This document shows, piece after piece, positions 18,850 through 27,463 of a DNA stretch of 64,000 bases. This DNA is from Chlorogloea purpurea SAG 13.99. GTDB lineage: Bacteria > Cyanobacteriota > Cyanobacteriia > Cyanobacteriales > Microcystaceae. Every line of letters starts with the position of its first letter. Position 1 is the first letter of the stretch. A program made the translations under genes and the position numbers. The stretch covers positions 54,286 through 118,285 of the forward strand of contig JADQBB010000008.1 of assembly GCA_016903695.1 (NCBI GenBank), written 5' to 3'. The notes under the pieces are model-generated. The model was not told where the DNA came from and searched no databases. It worked only from the letters and a program-made list of their open reading frames with translations.

Positions 18850-18957
18850 TCAGCTTATGTTTAGCGATCGAGGGAATACAGGGATGATAAACGCTAGGAT
18901 TATTCCGCCAATTACTAAAATCTCTATAATAGTTAACAGTAAGTTCTCGGATTTCAT
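18850..18957 (-). CDS. Possible 35-residue single-span membrane peptide
   Basis: ATG at 18957, TGA at 18850-18852. The peptide is MKSENLLLTIIEILVIGG followed by further hydrophobic residues and a short basic end, so it would be a single membrane helix. It begins 6 bases after the stop of the cytochrome b561-like pseudogene with GAGGT upstream (the pseudogene's own last codons). It may be a small genuine gene once co-transcribed with the cytochrome, or chance. Family unknown. Confidence 0.3.
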   Translation of the reverse strand: MKSENLLLTIIEILVIGGIILAFIIPVFPRSLNIS

Positions 18958-18963
18958 CAGGTT

Positions 18964-19405
18964 TTACCTCCGTCTATTGAACCACAACCCATTTATTTTC
19001 TCTCGCCACAGTCGCGGTGAATCAGATAATTCTATCTTACCGTTGAACATGGACGTAATCAGAGATAAGCCCCCAACTTTTAAAGCCATCACCAGATGAA
19101 ATAATAGCCCCGGAACTAATATCAACTATGCCGATAGATGCAGATAATACCAGATATGTTCTAACTCCCCCGCTTCAAACCATTCTTCTTTGACCTATCC
19201 TGCCATCGTAGGTATTGTACACCCAGAAAGCGGTGATGATCGCCAACATACCCACGATCGCTATGACTCCATGCAATATCCTTAATATCAACGGTTGATA
19301 ATGCCCAGAACGGTTCATGCTATTTTGTCGTTTAGGTTTCCCCCATCCTAACTTTTCTTGAGGTTGACAGTTCCTCTTTTTTTTTGTTAGCTTAAACGTA
19401 GTCAT
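18964..19405 (-). pseudogene. Cytochrome b561-like membrane protein, internally deleted and stop-interrupted
   Basis: The first frame, from the ATG at 19405 (or 19318), encodes RSGHYQPLILRILHG and a membrane helix ending WVYNTYDGR, with a haem-type His in ILHG. It then hits a TGA at 19175-19177. In the +1 frame beyond that point the sequence resumes as KEEWFEAGELEHIWYYLHL, an in-frame TAG, and then VPGLLFHLVMALKVGG and SDSPRLWREKINGLW before a TAA at 18964-18966. These are the two ends of the cyanobacterial cytochrome b/b6-domain (b561-like) protein, with the central portion of perhaps 80 codons missing, a frame change at the junction and a probable Trp-to-stop change. The gene is dead. Confidence 0.85.
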
Positions 19406-19421
19406 TACGAGTTCATATAAA

Positions 19422-19958
19422 ATGAAAATAGTAGGAATTAACGGTAGTTTACGCCAAGGGTCATACACGGCGAAGGCCTTAAACGCAGCGGCTGATAGAG
19501 TTAGGGGTTTAGGTGTAGAAGTAGAGATACTGGACTTGAGAACCATGACCCTACCATTTTGCAACGGCGAGGACGCGTACCCGGACTATCGGGATGTAGA
19601 CAAATTAAGAGCGACGGTAAAATCGGCAGACGGATTAATTTTAGCTACCCCCGAATATCACGGTAGCGTCAGTGGTGTATTGAAGAATGCCTTAGATTTG
19701 ATGAGTTTCGAGCATCTATCGGGGAAAGTAGCCGGGCTGGTGAGCGTATTGGGGGGACAATCCAACAATAACGCCCTCAATGACCTAAGAATTATTGTCA
19801 GATGGGTACACGGCTGGGTAATCCCGGAACAAGTAGCGATCGGACAGGCGTGGAAAGCGTTCGATGAACAAGGTAAACTATTAGATGAGAAGTTGTCCCA
19901 ACGATTCGATCAATTCGCGGAAAGTTTAGTGCAGAATACTCGTAAGCTCAGAAGTTAA
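19422..19958 (+). CDS. NADPH-dependent FMN reductase family protein
   Basis: A 178-residue flavodoxin-fold reductase. The FMN phosphate loop GINGSLRQGSYTAKAL (about 5-20) and the ATPEYHGSVSGVLKNALD segment (about 75-92) are the family signatures shared with ChrR, YieF and azoreductase-like enzymes. It reduces flavin or quinones with NAD(P)H in the cytosol. The physiological substrate is unknown. The ATG lies 16 bases from the start of the divergent cytochrome pseudogene; the next gene starts 15 bases after its stop. Confidence 0.88.
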   Translation: MKIVGINGSLRQGSYTAKALNAAADRVRGLGVEVEILDLRTMTLPFCNGEDAYPDYRDVDKLRATVKSADGLILATPEYHGSVSGVLKNALDLMSFEHLSGKVAGLVSVLGGQSNNNALNDLRIIVRWVHGWVIPEQVAIGQAWKAFDEQGKLLDEKLSQRFDQFAESLVQNTRKLRS

Positions 19959-19972
19959 ACCACATTCAAGAT

Positions 19973-21463
19973 ATGATTCACATCGAAAAGATCGATCGAC
20001 TGGCCGTAAGTGTGATACTCTTCCTGAGTATCATCATAGCCATTCTCATCTGGGGGGGTAATAACTGCACGGGAAGCCTGTGTATTGTCAGCACCAAACC
20101 GGAAATCAAAGAATTTAGTTGGCAGGATGAAAGGGTGGGTGTGGAAGACAAAGCGTTTATCCTGACGTTCGATCGACCGATGAATCATCTAAGCGTGGAA
20201 AAGAATCTGGTGATCAATCCCCCCCTACCTGGAAAAACCAGTTGGGCGGGGCGTAGACTCGCCTACACCCTGACCAATCCCATTCCCTACGGAGAGACCT
20301 ACGAAGTTCAGTTAGAATCCGCTAAAGAGCAATTTCGAGGTAATAAAGACAAAGGAGAAGACATAAAACCTTTTGTGAGTCAATTTAAAAGCAGAGATAG
20401 AGCATTTGCCTATATAGGCACAGAAAAAGGAGAAGAAGGTCAATTAATAATCTACAATCTCACGCGCAAACAAAAATCGATTTTGACCCCACCTCAATTA
20501 GTAGTTATGGAATTCGAGTTTTATCCTCACGGGGACAAAATTTTATTTTCTGCGACCGAGAAAAGTAAGGGCGTGGACGCAATTCGGGAATTACAACTTT
20601 ACGAAGTGGCAACAGGCTTAAACGATGATACAAAAGGATCGGTGTCACCCCAGATAAAACTAGTGCTAGATAACATCGACTATCAAAATAACGGGTTTGA
20701 CCTGTCGGGCGATGGAGACAGTATCGTGGTGCAGCGCATCAACCGGAAAAATCCCGCCGATTTTGATTTATGGCTGGTAAAATCGGGACAACCGCCGGAG
20801 AAGTTAAATACTCAGGGTGGGGAGTTTAAAATAGCCCCCGACGGTAAAACTCTAGCAGTGGCACAGGGAGAAGGCATTAGTTTATTACCCCTGAAAAAAG
20901 ATGCCAAGCCCCTCGATTTTTTACCTAAATTCGGTCGGGTGTTGAGTTTCTCGAACGATGGTAGCGCGGCGGTGATGGTTAACTTCAATACCGATAACGC
21001 TAAATTACGTTACACTCGCTCTCTAGTTTACGTGAACAATCGGGGTTTACAGAAGACTTTGTTAAACATACAAGGATCGATCCTCGACTGTCATTTCAGC
21101 CCGAACCAAACCGATCTATACTGTCTGCTAACTCAATTAATACCTGGGGATCAATACGTGGAAAAGCCGTATTTTGCCAAGATAGATATTAATACGAGCC
21201 AAGTCACGCCTTTACTAGAATTACCGGATTACCGGGACATTAAAATCAGTTTATCTCCCGATGGTTTAGCCATTATTTTCGACCAGGTACTGACAAATCC
21301 TAATGGTAGCCCCAGCGATACTTTAACCACCGATAGCGGTGAAACCATCGCTAGCGGGCGTTTATGGATGCTAATTCCCCCTCTCAAGGGCAATAGTAAA
21401 GTAGCTAAAGCCGATTTAGAAGAATTACCCCTCGCCGGTGTGCGCCCCCAATGGTCTCCTTGA
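19973..21463 (+). CDS. Membrane-anchored Ig-like/TolB-type propeller protein of unknown function
   Basis: A 496-residue protein. A single N-terminal helix (about 10-30, SVILFLSIIIAILIWG) is followed by an Ig-like domain (about 45-140; AFILTFDRPMNHLSVEKNL resembles the bacterial SbsA/Big_5 type). About 340 residues of repeated beta-strands follow with TolB/WD40-like patterns (FYPHGDKILFSATE, FDLSGDGDSIVVQRI, LSFSNDGSAAVMVN, ISLSPDGLAIIF). The layout suggests a periplasm-facing scaffold or sensor. It may be co-transcribed with the FMN reductase 15 bases upstream. Confidence 0.75.
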   Translation: MIHIEKIDRLAVSVILFLSIIIAILIWGGNNCTGSLCIVSTKPEIKEFSWQDERVGVEDKAFILTFDRPMNHLSVEKNLVINPPLPGKTSWAGRRLAYTLTNPIPYGETYEVQLESAKEQFRGNKDKGEDIKPFVSQFKSRDRAFAYIGTEKGEEGQLIIYNLTRKQKSILTPPQLVVMEFEFYPHGDKILFSATEKSKGVDAIRELQLYEVATGLNDDTKGSVSPQIKLVLDNIDYQNNGFDLSGDGDSIVVQRINRKNPADFDLWLVKSGQPPEKLNTQGGEFKIAPDGKTLAVAQGEGISLLPLKKDAKPLDFLPKFGRVLSFSNDGSAAVMVNFNTDNAKLRYTRSLVYVNNRGLQKTLLNIQGSILDCHFSPNQTDLYCLLTQLIPGDQYVEKPYFAKIDINTSQVTPLLELPDYRDIKISLSPDGLAIIFDQVLTNPNGSPSDTLTTDSGETIASGRLWMLIPPLKGNSKVAKADLEELPLAGVRPQWSP

Positions 21464-21514
21464 TACAGATGGCAAAACTGGATTTTCTGAGGAACAATAG
21501 AGAATATACTCTCG

Positions 21515-21754
21515 GTGATAACAGTTGTGGATAGTTACGATCTAGGTAAATATATATCAGCCACCGACGGCGTTTCCAAGCCCTGGTTATTAGTACAACT
21601 ACGGATTAAAAAGCTACAGGAGAGAAGATTAGAAATCTCGGCACAGGAATATATACAGGAGTTAGAAGATATTCATAAAGACCTGATGAATTTAGGAGAA
21701 TGGTGGGTGGGCAGAGAAGAAGAAGTCTTTGGTAGCCAAAACCATGGGTTTTAA
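21515..21754 (+). CDS. Small conserved hypothetical protein, 79 aa
   Basis: A soluble, charged and largely helical protein starting at a GTG (21515, or a second GTG at 21527). The segment KPWLLVQLRIKKLQERRLEISAQEYIQELEDIHKDLMNLGEWWVGRE looks like an alpha-helical hairpin. No named family recognised. It lies 51 bases after the TolB-like gene and 11 bases before the rhomboid gene, so it is probably part of that transcript. Confidence 0.65.
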   Translation: MITVVDSYDLGKYISATDGVSKPWLLVQLRIKKLQERRLEISAQEYIQELEDIHKDLMNLGEWWVGREEEVFGSQNHGF

Positions 21755-21765
21755 CCGATCGATCT

Positions 21766-23184
21766 ATGAATTTAAAATATCTTCTAGTCTGTCTGATTGG
21801 TATCTTGTTTTTTTTCAATCCCCGTCGGGCATTGTGCCAAATTAAGTGGTTAATTGATCAACAACGTTATAAAGAAGCAAGAATTTTAATAAGTCGATTA
21901 CGTTGGTTACGTCCCTTCCCCGACTACGAGAAATTACGGCGACTATTAAGTATTTTGGAAACGGCCCGGAAAGGTCATATTTCCGAAGCTATCGCACAAC
22001 TACAAACTTACCCAGAAAATGATTATCAAACACGTATACTGAGTTATGTTATTAAAGCTGATTGGGAAAATTGTTTACTTTGGATTGAGGCGAATATTCC
22101 CCCGTCTATGTTATGGGCAAATCCCGACCTATTGCTTTATTATCTACGGGCTTTAGGAGAAACGGGACGGCTGAATGAATTACTGCAAGTGTTTACTAAT
22201 AACCATCGTCGCTTACAAAAAGATAGCGTATCTAACCAATATAATACGGCTCGTTTATACGTGCTTGTTTTTTGCGGTCAGATTTTACAGGTAAAGCAGT
22301 TATTAAATAACTTCTTCAGTTTTTATCCCCAATCGTTACAAAAATTTTGGTTTTCTACCGCTCAATTAATCGCGGGGAAAAAGTACGTGGCACGGCATCA
22401 ATTACTGGAACTTCGCCTAGATAAAGATTATATATTAGGTAATGCGATCGATTGGCGTTTGTGCTATCCTCCCATAGACCCCACTTCGGTTCTCGATGCC
22501 CGCTCTTTCGGGATATTACAGCGTCTCACTACAGAAATCAATCAAGAATTACGTTTTCATCCCGCCCATAGCAATAAAGCTAAAATTCCTTACATTACGG
22601 TTTTATTCTTCTTGATTAATAGCGGGGTTTTCGCATGGGAGATTTGGCTGGGAGGCACTCAACAAGATGTAGTTTTATATAATTTGGGCGCTTTAGTTCC
22701 GCAAGCAGTATTTTCAGGACAATGGTGGCGATTGCTCACTGCTAATTTTCTCCATTACGGTTGGCTACACTTCGGTACTAATATGTTAGGTTTACTGTTT
22801 GTCGGTCAAGTAGCGGAAGCGATTTTAGGGCGGATATTTTTTTCTATTCTCTACTTGTTTAGCGGTACGGGTGCCTTGCTAATTTTTACTTTATTGGCAC
22901 GACGGAATCAACTGTTAGACGCGATGCTCGTGGGAGCTTCAGCCGCTATTATGGGTTTAGTGGGCGGTATTTTAGCTTATTATCTTTGGGATTGGCTACG
23001 AACTAAATCTGCCTCGGCTTTCCAGAGAATGAGCTTCATCGTTCTCATCTGCGCCTTACAATTTTTTACCGACTACTACACTCCCGGAGTGAGTTTATCG
23101 AGTCACGCTTGGGGATTATTTCTAGGTTTTATTTTGACTTTTTCTCGATTTTTCTATCTCAGGGGCGTGAAAACCTTTTTCTAA
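21766..23184 (+). CDS. Rhomboid-family intramembrane serine protease with helical N-terminal region
   Basis: A 472-residue protein. An N-terminal helix (about 1-18) is followed by about 230 residues of TPR-like helical repeats (IDQQRYKEARILISRLRWL, YLRALGETGRLNELLQVF). The six-helix rhomboid domain starts at about residue 280. The catalytic features are present: HYGWLHFGTNM (oxyanion His and Asn), GASAAIMG (nucleophile Ser) and SSHAWGLFLG (catalytic His). It should cleave membrane-spanning substrates; the TPR-like part may recruit them. A hairpin lies just past the stop. Confidence 0.9.
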   Translation: MNLKYLLVCLIGILFFFNPRRALCQIKWLIDQQRYKEARILISRLRWLRPFPDYEKLRRLLSILETARKGHISEAIAQLQTYPENDYQTRILSYVIKADWENCLLWIEANIPPSMLWANPDLLLYYLRALGETGRLNELLQVFTNNHRRLQKDSVSNQYNTARLYVLVFCGQILQVKQLLNNFFSFYPQSLQKFWFSTAQLIAGKKYVARHQLLELRLDKDYILGNAIDWRLCYPPIDPTSVLDARSFGILQRLTTEINQELRFHPAHSNKAKIPYITVLFFLINSGVFAWEIWLGGTQQDVVLYNLGALVPQAVFSGQWWRLLTANFLHYGWLHFGTNMLGLLFVGQVAEAILGRIFFSILYLFSGTGALLIFTLLARRNQLLDAMLVGASAAIMGLVGGILAYYLWDWLRTKSASAFQRMSFIVLICALQFFTDYYTPGVSLSSHAWGLFLGFILTFSRFFYLRGVKTFF

Positions 23185-23189
23185 ATATG

Positions 23190-23212
23190 TTCGCCGGTTA
23201 GAAACCGGCAGC
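23190..23212. terminator. Hairpin between the convergent rhomboid and DUF2808 genes
   Basis: The inverted repeat GCCGGTT and AACCGGC with a 3-base loop lies within the 35 bases between the two convergent stops. There is no long T-run on either strand, so it is a weak or bidirectional terminator at best. Confidence 0.45.
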
Positions 23213-23219
23213 GTTTAAT

Positions 23220-23753
23220 TTAATTTTCGATGTCTAGAATCCATGTGCCCACATACAGCCGCACCGGGATATTACCTGAAGCTAATACATCACAGACAAA
23301 ATAATAGGTGCCGAAGTTGGGGTTTTTGACGTTAGAGAACACTACCTCTACACTGGTGTTAGGATCGATCGCTTTTTCGAGGGTGAGTTCGATAATTCTA
23401 CTTTCTTTATCTACAGCCACGTCTTTGAGTGGCACGGCTTTACCCTTAACTCGGACTTCCATCTGCTGTTTATCGAATTGCCCGTCGAAATATTCGGGGT
23501 AGCTGATAAAGAAACTGGCCGCACCCTGGGGGAGTTTTTTCGAGGGTATATATAGCTTATAACGATCGGTCTGACGAGGACGACCGCCGAATTGTAAATA
23601 ATAGTCTAATATATCTTTGCGATCGACCCCGCTGAATATGGTCAATCCTGGATTACCGTTGGCATGGGCCGATGTTTGTAAACCACCTACCGCACAACCG
23701 GCTAGGACAACACCCGCTAATACATATCTACTTATTAATTTAATTATATTCAT
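23220..23753 (-). CDS. DUF2808 secreted protein
   Basis: A 177-residue exported protein. The signal peptide (about 1-32) includes LAGVVLAGCAVGG and ends near SAHA; a lipobox-like Cys is present, but AHA cleavage is also possible. The mature part fits the cyanobacterial DUF2808 family: YYLQFGGRPRQTDRYKLYIP, FFISYPEYFDGQFD, and VEVVFSNVKNPNFGTYYF near the end. The family is beta-rich and predicted to be envelope-located; its function is unknown. Confidence 0.85.
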   Translation of the reverse strand: MNIIKLISRYVLAGVVLAGCAVGGLQTSAHANGNPGLTIFSGVDRKDILDYYLQFGGRPRQTDRYKLYIPSKKLPQGAASFFISYPEYFDGQFDKQQMEVRVKGKAVPLKDVAVDKESRIIELTLEKAIDPNTSVEVVFSNVKNPNFGTYYFVCDVLASGNIPVRLYVGTWILDIEN

Positions 23754-23916
23754 AATATCAAACTTAGCTCTACAGTCTCACTGTAACAAAAATTGTCTTC
23801 ATCTGATGAATGACGATTGCCAGTCTCGTAAGTGTCTGGCTTATTAATCATTGTGAAGTACCTATCCCAGAATTAACCCTATCAACCTAGAATCAATCTA
23901 ATTATTGAGAGGGTTT

Positions 23917-23947
23917 ATACATCTCTTTGTTTCTCAAAGAGATGTAT
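23917..23947 (-). terminator. 13-base perfect hairpin after the recombinase gene
   Basis: ATACATCTCTTTG (23917-23929) and CAAAGAGATGTAT (23935-23947) form a 13-base perfect stem with a 5-base loop. It sits 36 bases beyond the recombinase stop at 23983 and upstream of DUF2808. The trailing T-run is poor on the minus strand (TATAAACCC) and better on the plus strand (ATTTTGG). It is probably a transcriptional terminator. Confidence 0.6.
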
Positions 23948-23982
23948 TTTGGCTTTATCCCCCCAAAAGACTTTAATTTTTA

Positions 23983-24987
23983 CTAGGATCGGAACATTCG
24001 CTCGAAGATAAAGATTATTTTGACTTCGTACTCTCCATTATCGCCATAATATATGGCTATTTTCTGGATAAATTCTCGAAAATAAAAGCGTCTTTCTGCT
24101 TCTGATAAATCCTGCCAGAATTGAGGCAAGCTGACGGCTGATACGATCGTTTTTAATTCTCCGGGGGGTAATCGATCGAGTTGTAGCTGTAATTGGGCTA
24201 TTTCCGTCTTCAAGTTATACCGGCGCAAATTTTTACTGTCCTCGTCCAGTATGCCCTCTTTTTCTAACTCTAGCAATCGTTCGATAATGATTTCCTTATG
24301 AGTTATTTCTTCCAGAATTTTATTTCTAATACCTTCCAAATTAGGTAAAGTTAACTTGGCTACTTCTGCGGGTAATTGTTGGCAGATACCGTTAATTACT
24401 TCCGAGAGTACCCGTTGATAATTCAGACTCTGGCAGTGGGGCTCACGGGTACAACCAAGAGGGCGAATATAGAGATATTCAGTCTTTTTACCCTTGGGTT
24501 TGACTTTAGTGACCGTGAAACGAGATTCACAGGCCCCGCAGAAAACCAACCCGGCTAAACTCCGTTTGGCGGAGGCGGTTTTCGGGGGTAATTTCCGGTG
24601 ACTGCGGAGAAGTCGATCGATCCCGGCTGCCGTTTCTCGTGAGATAATCGGGGCGTGAGTATCGGTGATGATCTCGCCGGTGTTATAAATTAAATCTCCC
24701 CGGTAGACGGGATTGGTAAGCCACTTTCTGCCGGTGGAGACGGCGATTTTTTTGCCGAAACGTTTCTCTAAAAACCTTACCGCACCCCGCAACGACCCGA
24801 AGCGCAAAAAGTGTTCAAAAAATTCTCTGACCACTGGGGCCGTACTTTTATCGATGATGTATTTATCTTTCCCCCGCCGATAACCGTAGGGTGCTTTACC
24901 AGGCGGCGGTAACATACGGATGCGGTTGCGGGTGTGTCCAGCTTTTTTGGCGGAGTCGGCACGGTTAGGGTCATTATCTCCTACCAT
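23983..24987 (-). CDS. XisF-like large serine recombinase lacking the N-terminal catalytic domain
   Basis: About 334 residues from ATG 24987; a TTG at 25008 is also possible. The sequence opens almost directly with the DNA-binding recombinase domain: LPPPGKAPYGYRRGKDKY, STAPVVREFFEHF, GRKWLTNPVYRG. A zinc-ribbon follows (VFCGACESRFTV, then GCTREPHCQS), then a coiled coil. This is the architecture of XisF-type large serine recombinases, such as that of the fdxN element. The roughly 150-residue resolvase domain with the nucleophilic Ser is absent; immediately upstream is the glmS stop at 25019. The remaining domain is open and codon-normal. It is either a 5'-deleted remnant or a retained DNA-binding derivative. 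Confidence 0.82.
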   Translation of the reverse strand: MVGDNDPNRADSAKKAGHTRNRIRMLPPPGKAPYGYRRGKDKYIIDKSTAPVVREFFEHFLRFGSLRGAVRFLEKRFGKKIAVSTGRKWLTNPVYRGDLIYNTGEIITDTHAPIISRETAAGIDRLLRSHRKLPPKTASAKRSLAGLVFCGACESRFTVTKVKPKGKKTEYLYIRPLGCTREPHCQSLNYQRVLSEVINGICQQLPAEVAKLTLPNLEGIRNKILEEITHKEIIIERLLELEKEGILDEDSKNLRRYNLKTEIAQLQLQLDRLPPGELKTIVSAVSLPQFWQDLSEAERRFYFREFIQKIAIYYGDNGEYEVKIIFIFERMFRS

Positions 24988-25018
24988 ATAATTACCGCAA
25001 TTTATCAATACATTTGTA

Positions 25019-26908
25019 CTACTCTACTGTGACGCTTTTGGCCAGGTTACGAGGCTGGTCTACATCTAGCCCCCGTTTGGCGGCTATATGATAGGACAAC
25101 AACTGCAGGGGAATCACCGATAAAATCGGCGACAGAATTTCATCTACTTGGGGCACGTATAAAAGATTATCGAACACCTCTGCCGCTGCCCGATCGTTAT
25201 CGACCACGACACCCAACAATCTCGCATCTCTCGCCTTCGCTTCTTGAGCGTTAGATAAAACCTTATCGTAAACCTTACCTGGCATAGCTATGGCGATTAC
25301 AGGTACTTTAGCATCCAGGAGAGCGATCGGGCCGTGTTTCAATTCCCCTGCCGGATAACCTTCCGCGTGGATGTAACTGATCTCTTTCAGTTTCAACGCC
25401 CCTTCTAAAGCGATGGGAAAATTAATCCCCCGTCCCACGAAGATAAAATCTTGAGTATCATTAAACTCGTGGGTCAATTCCTCGATCGATTTAGCCTGTC
25501 CCTCTAACAGGGTTTCTATCTGCCCCGGTAAAGCTTTCAGTCCCTCGATCAATTCTTCTAGGCGTTGCAGGGATAAACCCCGCCGACGATACGCCAGATC
25601 CAAAGCTAACAGATAGAAGCCGATCAATTGGGCGGTAAAACTCTTCGTCGCCGCCACCCCTACTTCTATCCCCGCCTGAGTATTAATAATCTCATCTACC
25701 ATATTCGCTAGAGTGCTTTCGGGGCGATTGGTAATCCCTAAAATTCTGGCCCGGTATTTGTCCTCTAAACCGACGCGGCGGTATTTTTCCGTTTCCAATG
25801 CGGCTAGAGTGTCCGCCGTCTCTCCCGATTGGGTCACACCGATCGTGATCGTATTGGGTAAAATCGGACTGGGGGCGTAACGGAATTCGGAAGCGTACTG
25901 CACTAGGGTGGGAATCCCCGCCAATTGTTCGATCAGGTACTTACCGATCAAACTGGCGTGCCAGCTCGTGCCACAGGCTAAAATCTGCACGTATTCTAAA
26001 TTTTCGTAAAAGGTTTCCGGTAGATTCAATTTAATCGGATTGACATTTTTGCCATTTTCTGAATTCCACCCTAACTGTAAATAGGTGTCCAGACAAAGAC
26101 GCACGACATCGGGTTGCTCGTGAATTTCCTTGAGCATGAAGTGACGATAACCCTGTTTCTCTACCGTACTATGACTCCAGTCGAGGATTTTGGGGGTTTT
26201 CCGTAATCTCTTACCCTTAAAATCGTATATCTCCGCACCCAAGGGAGTGAGACGGGCGATTTCCCCATTTTCTAAATACAGGATAGCGTGAGTGTGGGGT
26301 ATTAAAGCGGTGACATCGGAGGCACAGAAAAACTCACCCTGCCCGAAACCGATAATGATGGGAGCGTTTTGACGTACCACGATCAACTCATCGGGATAAT
26401 CAACACCGATAATCGCCAGGGCGAAAGCACCTTCGAGACGGTTAACGGCTTTAGTTACCGCGTTCAATAAACCATCACTATCGTCGCCCTCTTCAGGGAG
26501 GTACTCGGAAATAAGATGGGGAATCACTTCCGTATCGGTTTCCGATCGAAATATATGACCCTTGGCGATTAATTCTTCCCTGAGAGATTGATAATTCTCG
26601 ACAATACCATTCTGCACCACGGCTACAGATCCGTCATTATCCCTGTGAGGGTGGGCGTTATGTTCTTCAGGTTTACCGTGAGTCGCCCAGCGCGTGTGTC
26701 CTATACCTATCCGGGCCGGATTAACATCGTGTTCTAACTTTTCCCGCAGATTGTAGAGCTTGCCTTTAGCACGAACGCAGCGTAATATTCCTTCATCGAT
26801 CGTAGCGATGCCAGCCGAGTCATAACCGCGATATTCCAGTCTTTCCAATCCGCCGAGAAGAATGCTCACGGCTGTTTGAGTTCCGATATAGCCAACGATT
26901 CCACACAT
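25019..26908 (-). CDS. glmS: Glutamine--fructose-6-phosphate aminotransferase (isomerizing)
   Basis: A 629-residue enzyme from ATG 26908. The frame continues upstream to 26932, but the mature enzyme needs Cys as its first residue after Met removal, and MCGIVGYIG at 26908 supplies it. The N-terminal Ntn glutaminase domain (about 1-220, HTRWATHG, NGIVENY) is followed by two SIS sugar-isomerase domains (ACGTSWHASLIGKYL, TQSGETADTLAAL, FIFVGRGINFPIALEGALKLKEISYIHAEGY). It makes glucosamine-6-phosphate for peptidoglycan and LPS. The product often controls glmS, but I see no glmS ribozyme upstream. Confidence 0.96.
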   Translation of the reverse strand: MCGIVGYIGTQTAVSILLGGLERLEYRGYDSAGIATIDEGILRCVRAKGKLYNLREKLEHDVNPARIGIGHTRWATHGKPEEHNAHPHRDNDGSVAVVQNGIVENYQSLREELIAKGHIFRSETDTEVIPHLISEYLPEEGDDSDGLLNAVTKAVNRLEGAFALAIIGVDYPDELIVVRQNAPIIIGFGQGEFFCASDVTALIPHTHAILYLENGEIARLTPLGAEIYDFKGKRLRKTPKILDWSHSTVEKQGYRHFMLKEIHEQPDVVRLCLDTYLQLGWNSENGKNVNPIKLNLPETFYENLEYVQILACGTSWHASLIGKYLIEQLAGIPTLVQYASEFRYAPSPILPNTITIGVTQSGETADTLAALETEKYRRVGLEDKYRARILGITNRPESTLANMVDEIINTQAGIEVGVAATKSFTAQLIGFYLLALDLAYRRRGLSLQRLEELIEGLKALPGQIETLLEGQAKSIEELTHEFNDTQDFIFVGRGINFPIALEGALKLKEISYIHAEGYPAGELKHGPIALLDAKVPVIAIAMPGKVYDKVLSNAQEAKARDARLLGVVVDNDRAAAEVFDNLLYVPQVDEILSPILSVIPLQLLSYHIAAKRGLDVDQPRNLAKSVTVE

Positions 26909-27100
26909 TTTCTGACTTCCGTAATATCTCATTCATATTATCATTAATTATTTAAAACCCCGGCCCGCCCGATCGAGGGACTCAACTTTCCAACGGGGCC
27001 TCAAAGGCTTAGCCCGACGGAAGCCCTGTAAACTAATAACAGTTTTAAGGCAATTTTTTGTTAAAATTAACTGTCTCAGTAAGTTAAACAGATAAAGAAC

Positions 27101-27451
27101 ATGGCAAAGGAACAAGGACAAGGGTTCGGCTTCGGCTTAGGTAAGATCAAAGAACTTCAAGAAGCATTCAAAAAGGCGCAACAGGTACAAGAAGGGGCCA
27201 AGGTGCTTCAAGAAGAGTTAGAACAGATGGATATACCGGGGGCCAGCGATGACGGATTGGTAACGGTCTATCTCAGCGGCAACCAAGAACCTCGCAAAAT
27301 CGATATTAGCCCCGACCTATTACAAAAAGACCCTGAAATCATATCAGCCACAATTTTAGAAGCGATGAAAAAAGCTTACACCGCTTCTACAGAAACCATG
27401 CGTTCCAAAATGGAAGATTTAACCTCCGGGTTGAATTTACCCGGTCTTTAA
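27101..27451 (+). CDS. YbaB/EbfC-family nucleoid-associated protein
   Basis: A 116-residue protein. The conserved core LGKIKELQEAFKKAQQVQEGAKVLQEELEQM, VTVYLSGNQEPRKIDISPDLL and ILEAMKKAYTAS is the YbaB/EbfC family. These dimers bind DNA like tweezers and affect nucleoid structure. The N-terminus is rich in Gly/Phe (GQGFGFGLG) as in cyanobacterial members. It is 12 bases upstream of pdxJ and likely heads a ybaB-pdxJ-ycf54 operon. Confidence 0.93.
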   Translation: MAKEQGQGFGFGLGKIKELQEAFKKAQQVQEGAKVLQEELEQMDIPGASDDGLVTVYLSGNQEPRKIDISPDLLQKDPEIISATILEAMKKAYTASTETMRSKMEDLTSGLNLPGL

Positions 27452-27463
27452 GGAGACGAACCC

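Noticed and set aside
18806..19099. A 97-codon plus-strand open frame upstream of the FMN reductase
   Set aside because: It lies antisense to the clearly recognisable cytochrome b561-like remnant and has no protein-like pattern of its own.
26933..27100. A glmS-type ribozyme or riboswitch upstream of glmS
   Set aside because: The 192 bases before 26908 are short and shared with the divergent ybaB promoter; no recognisable ribozyme core was seen.
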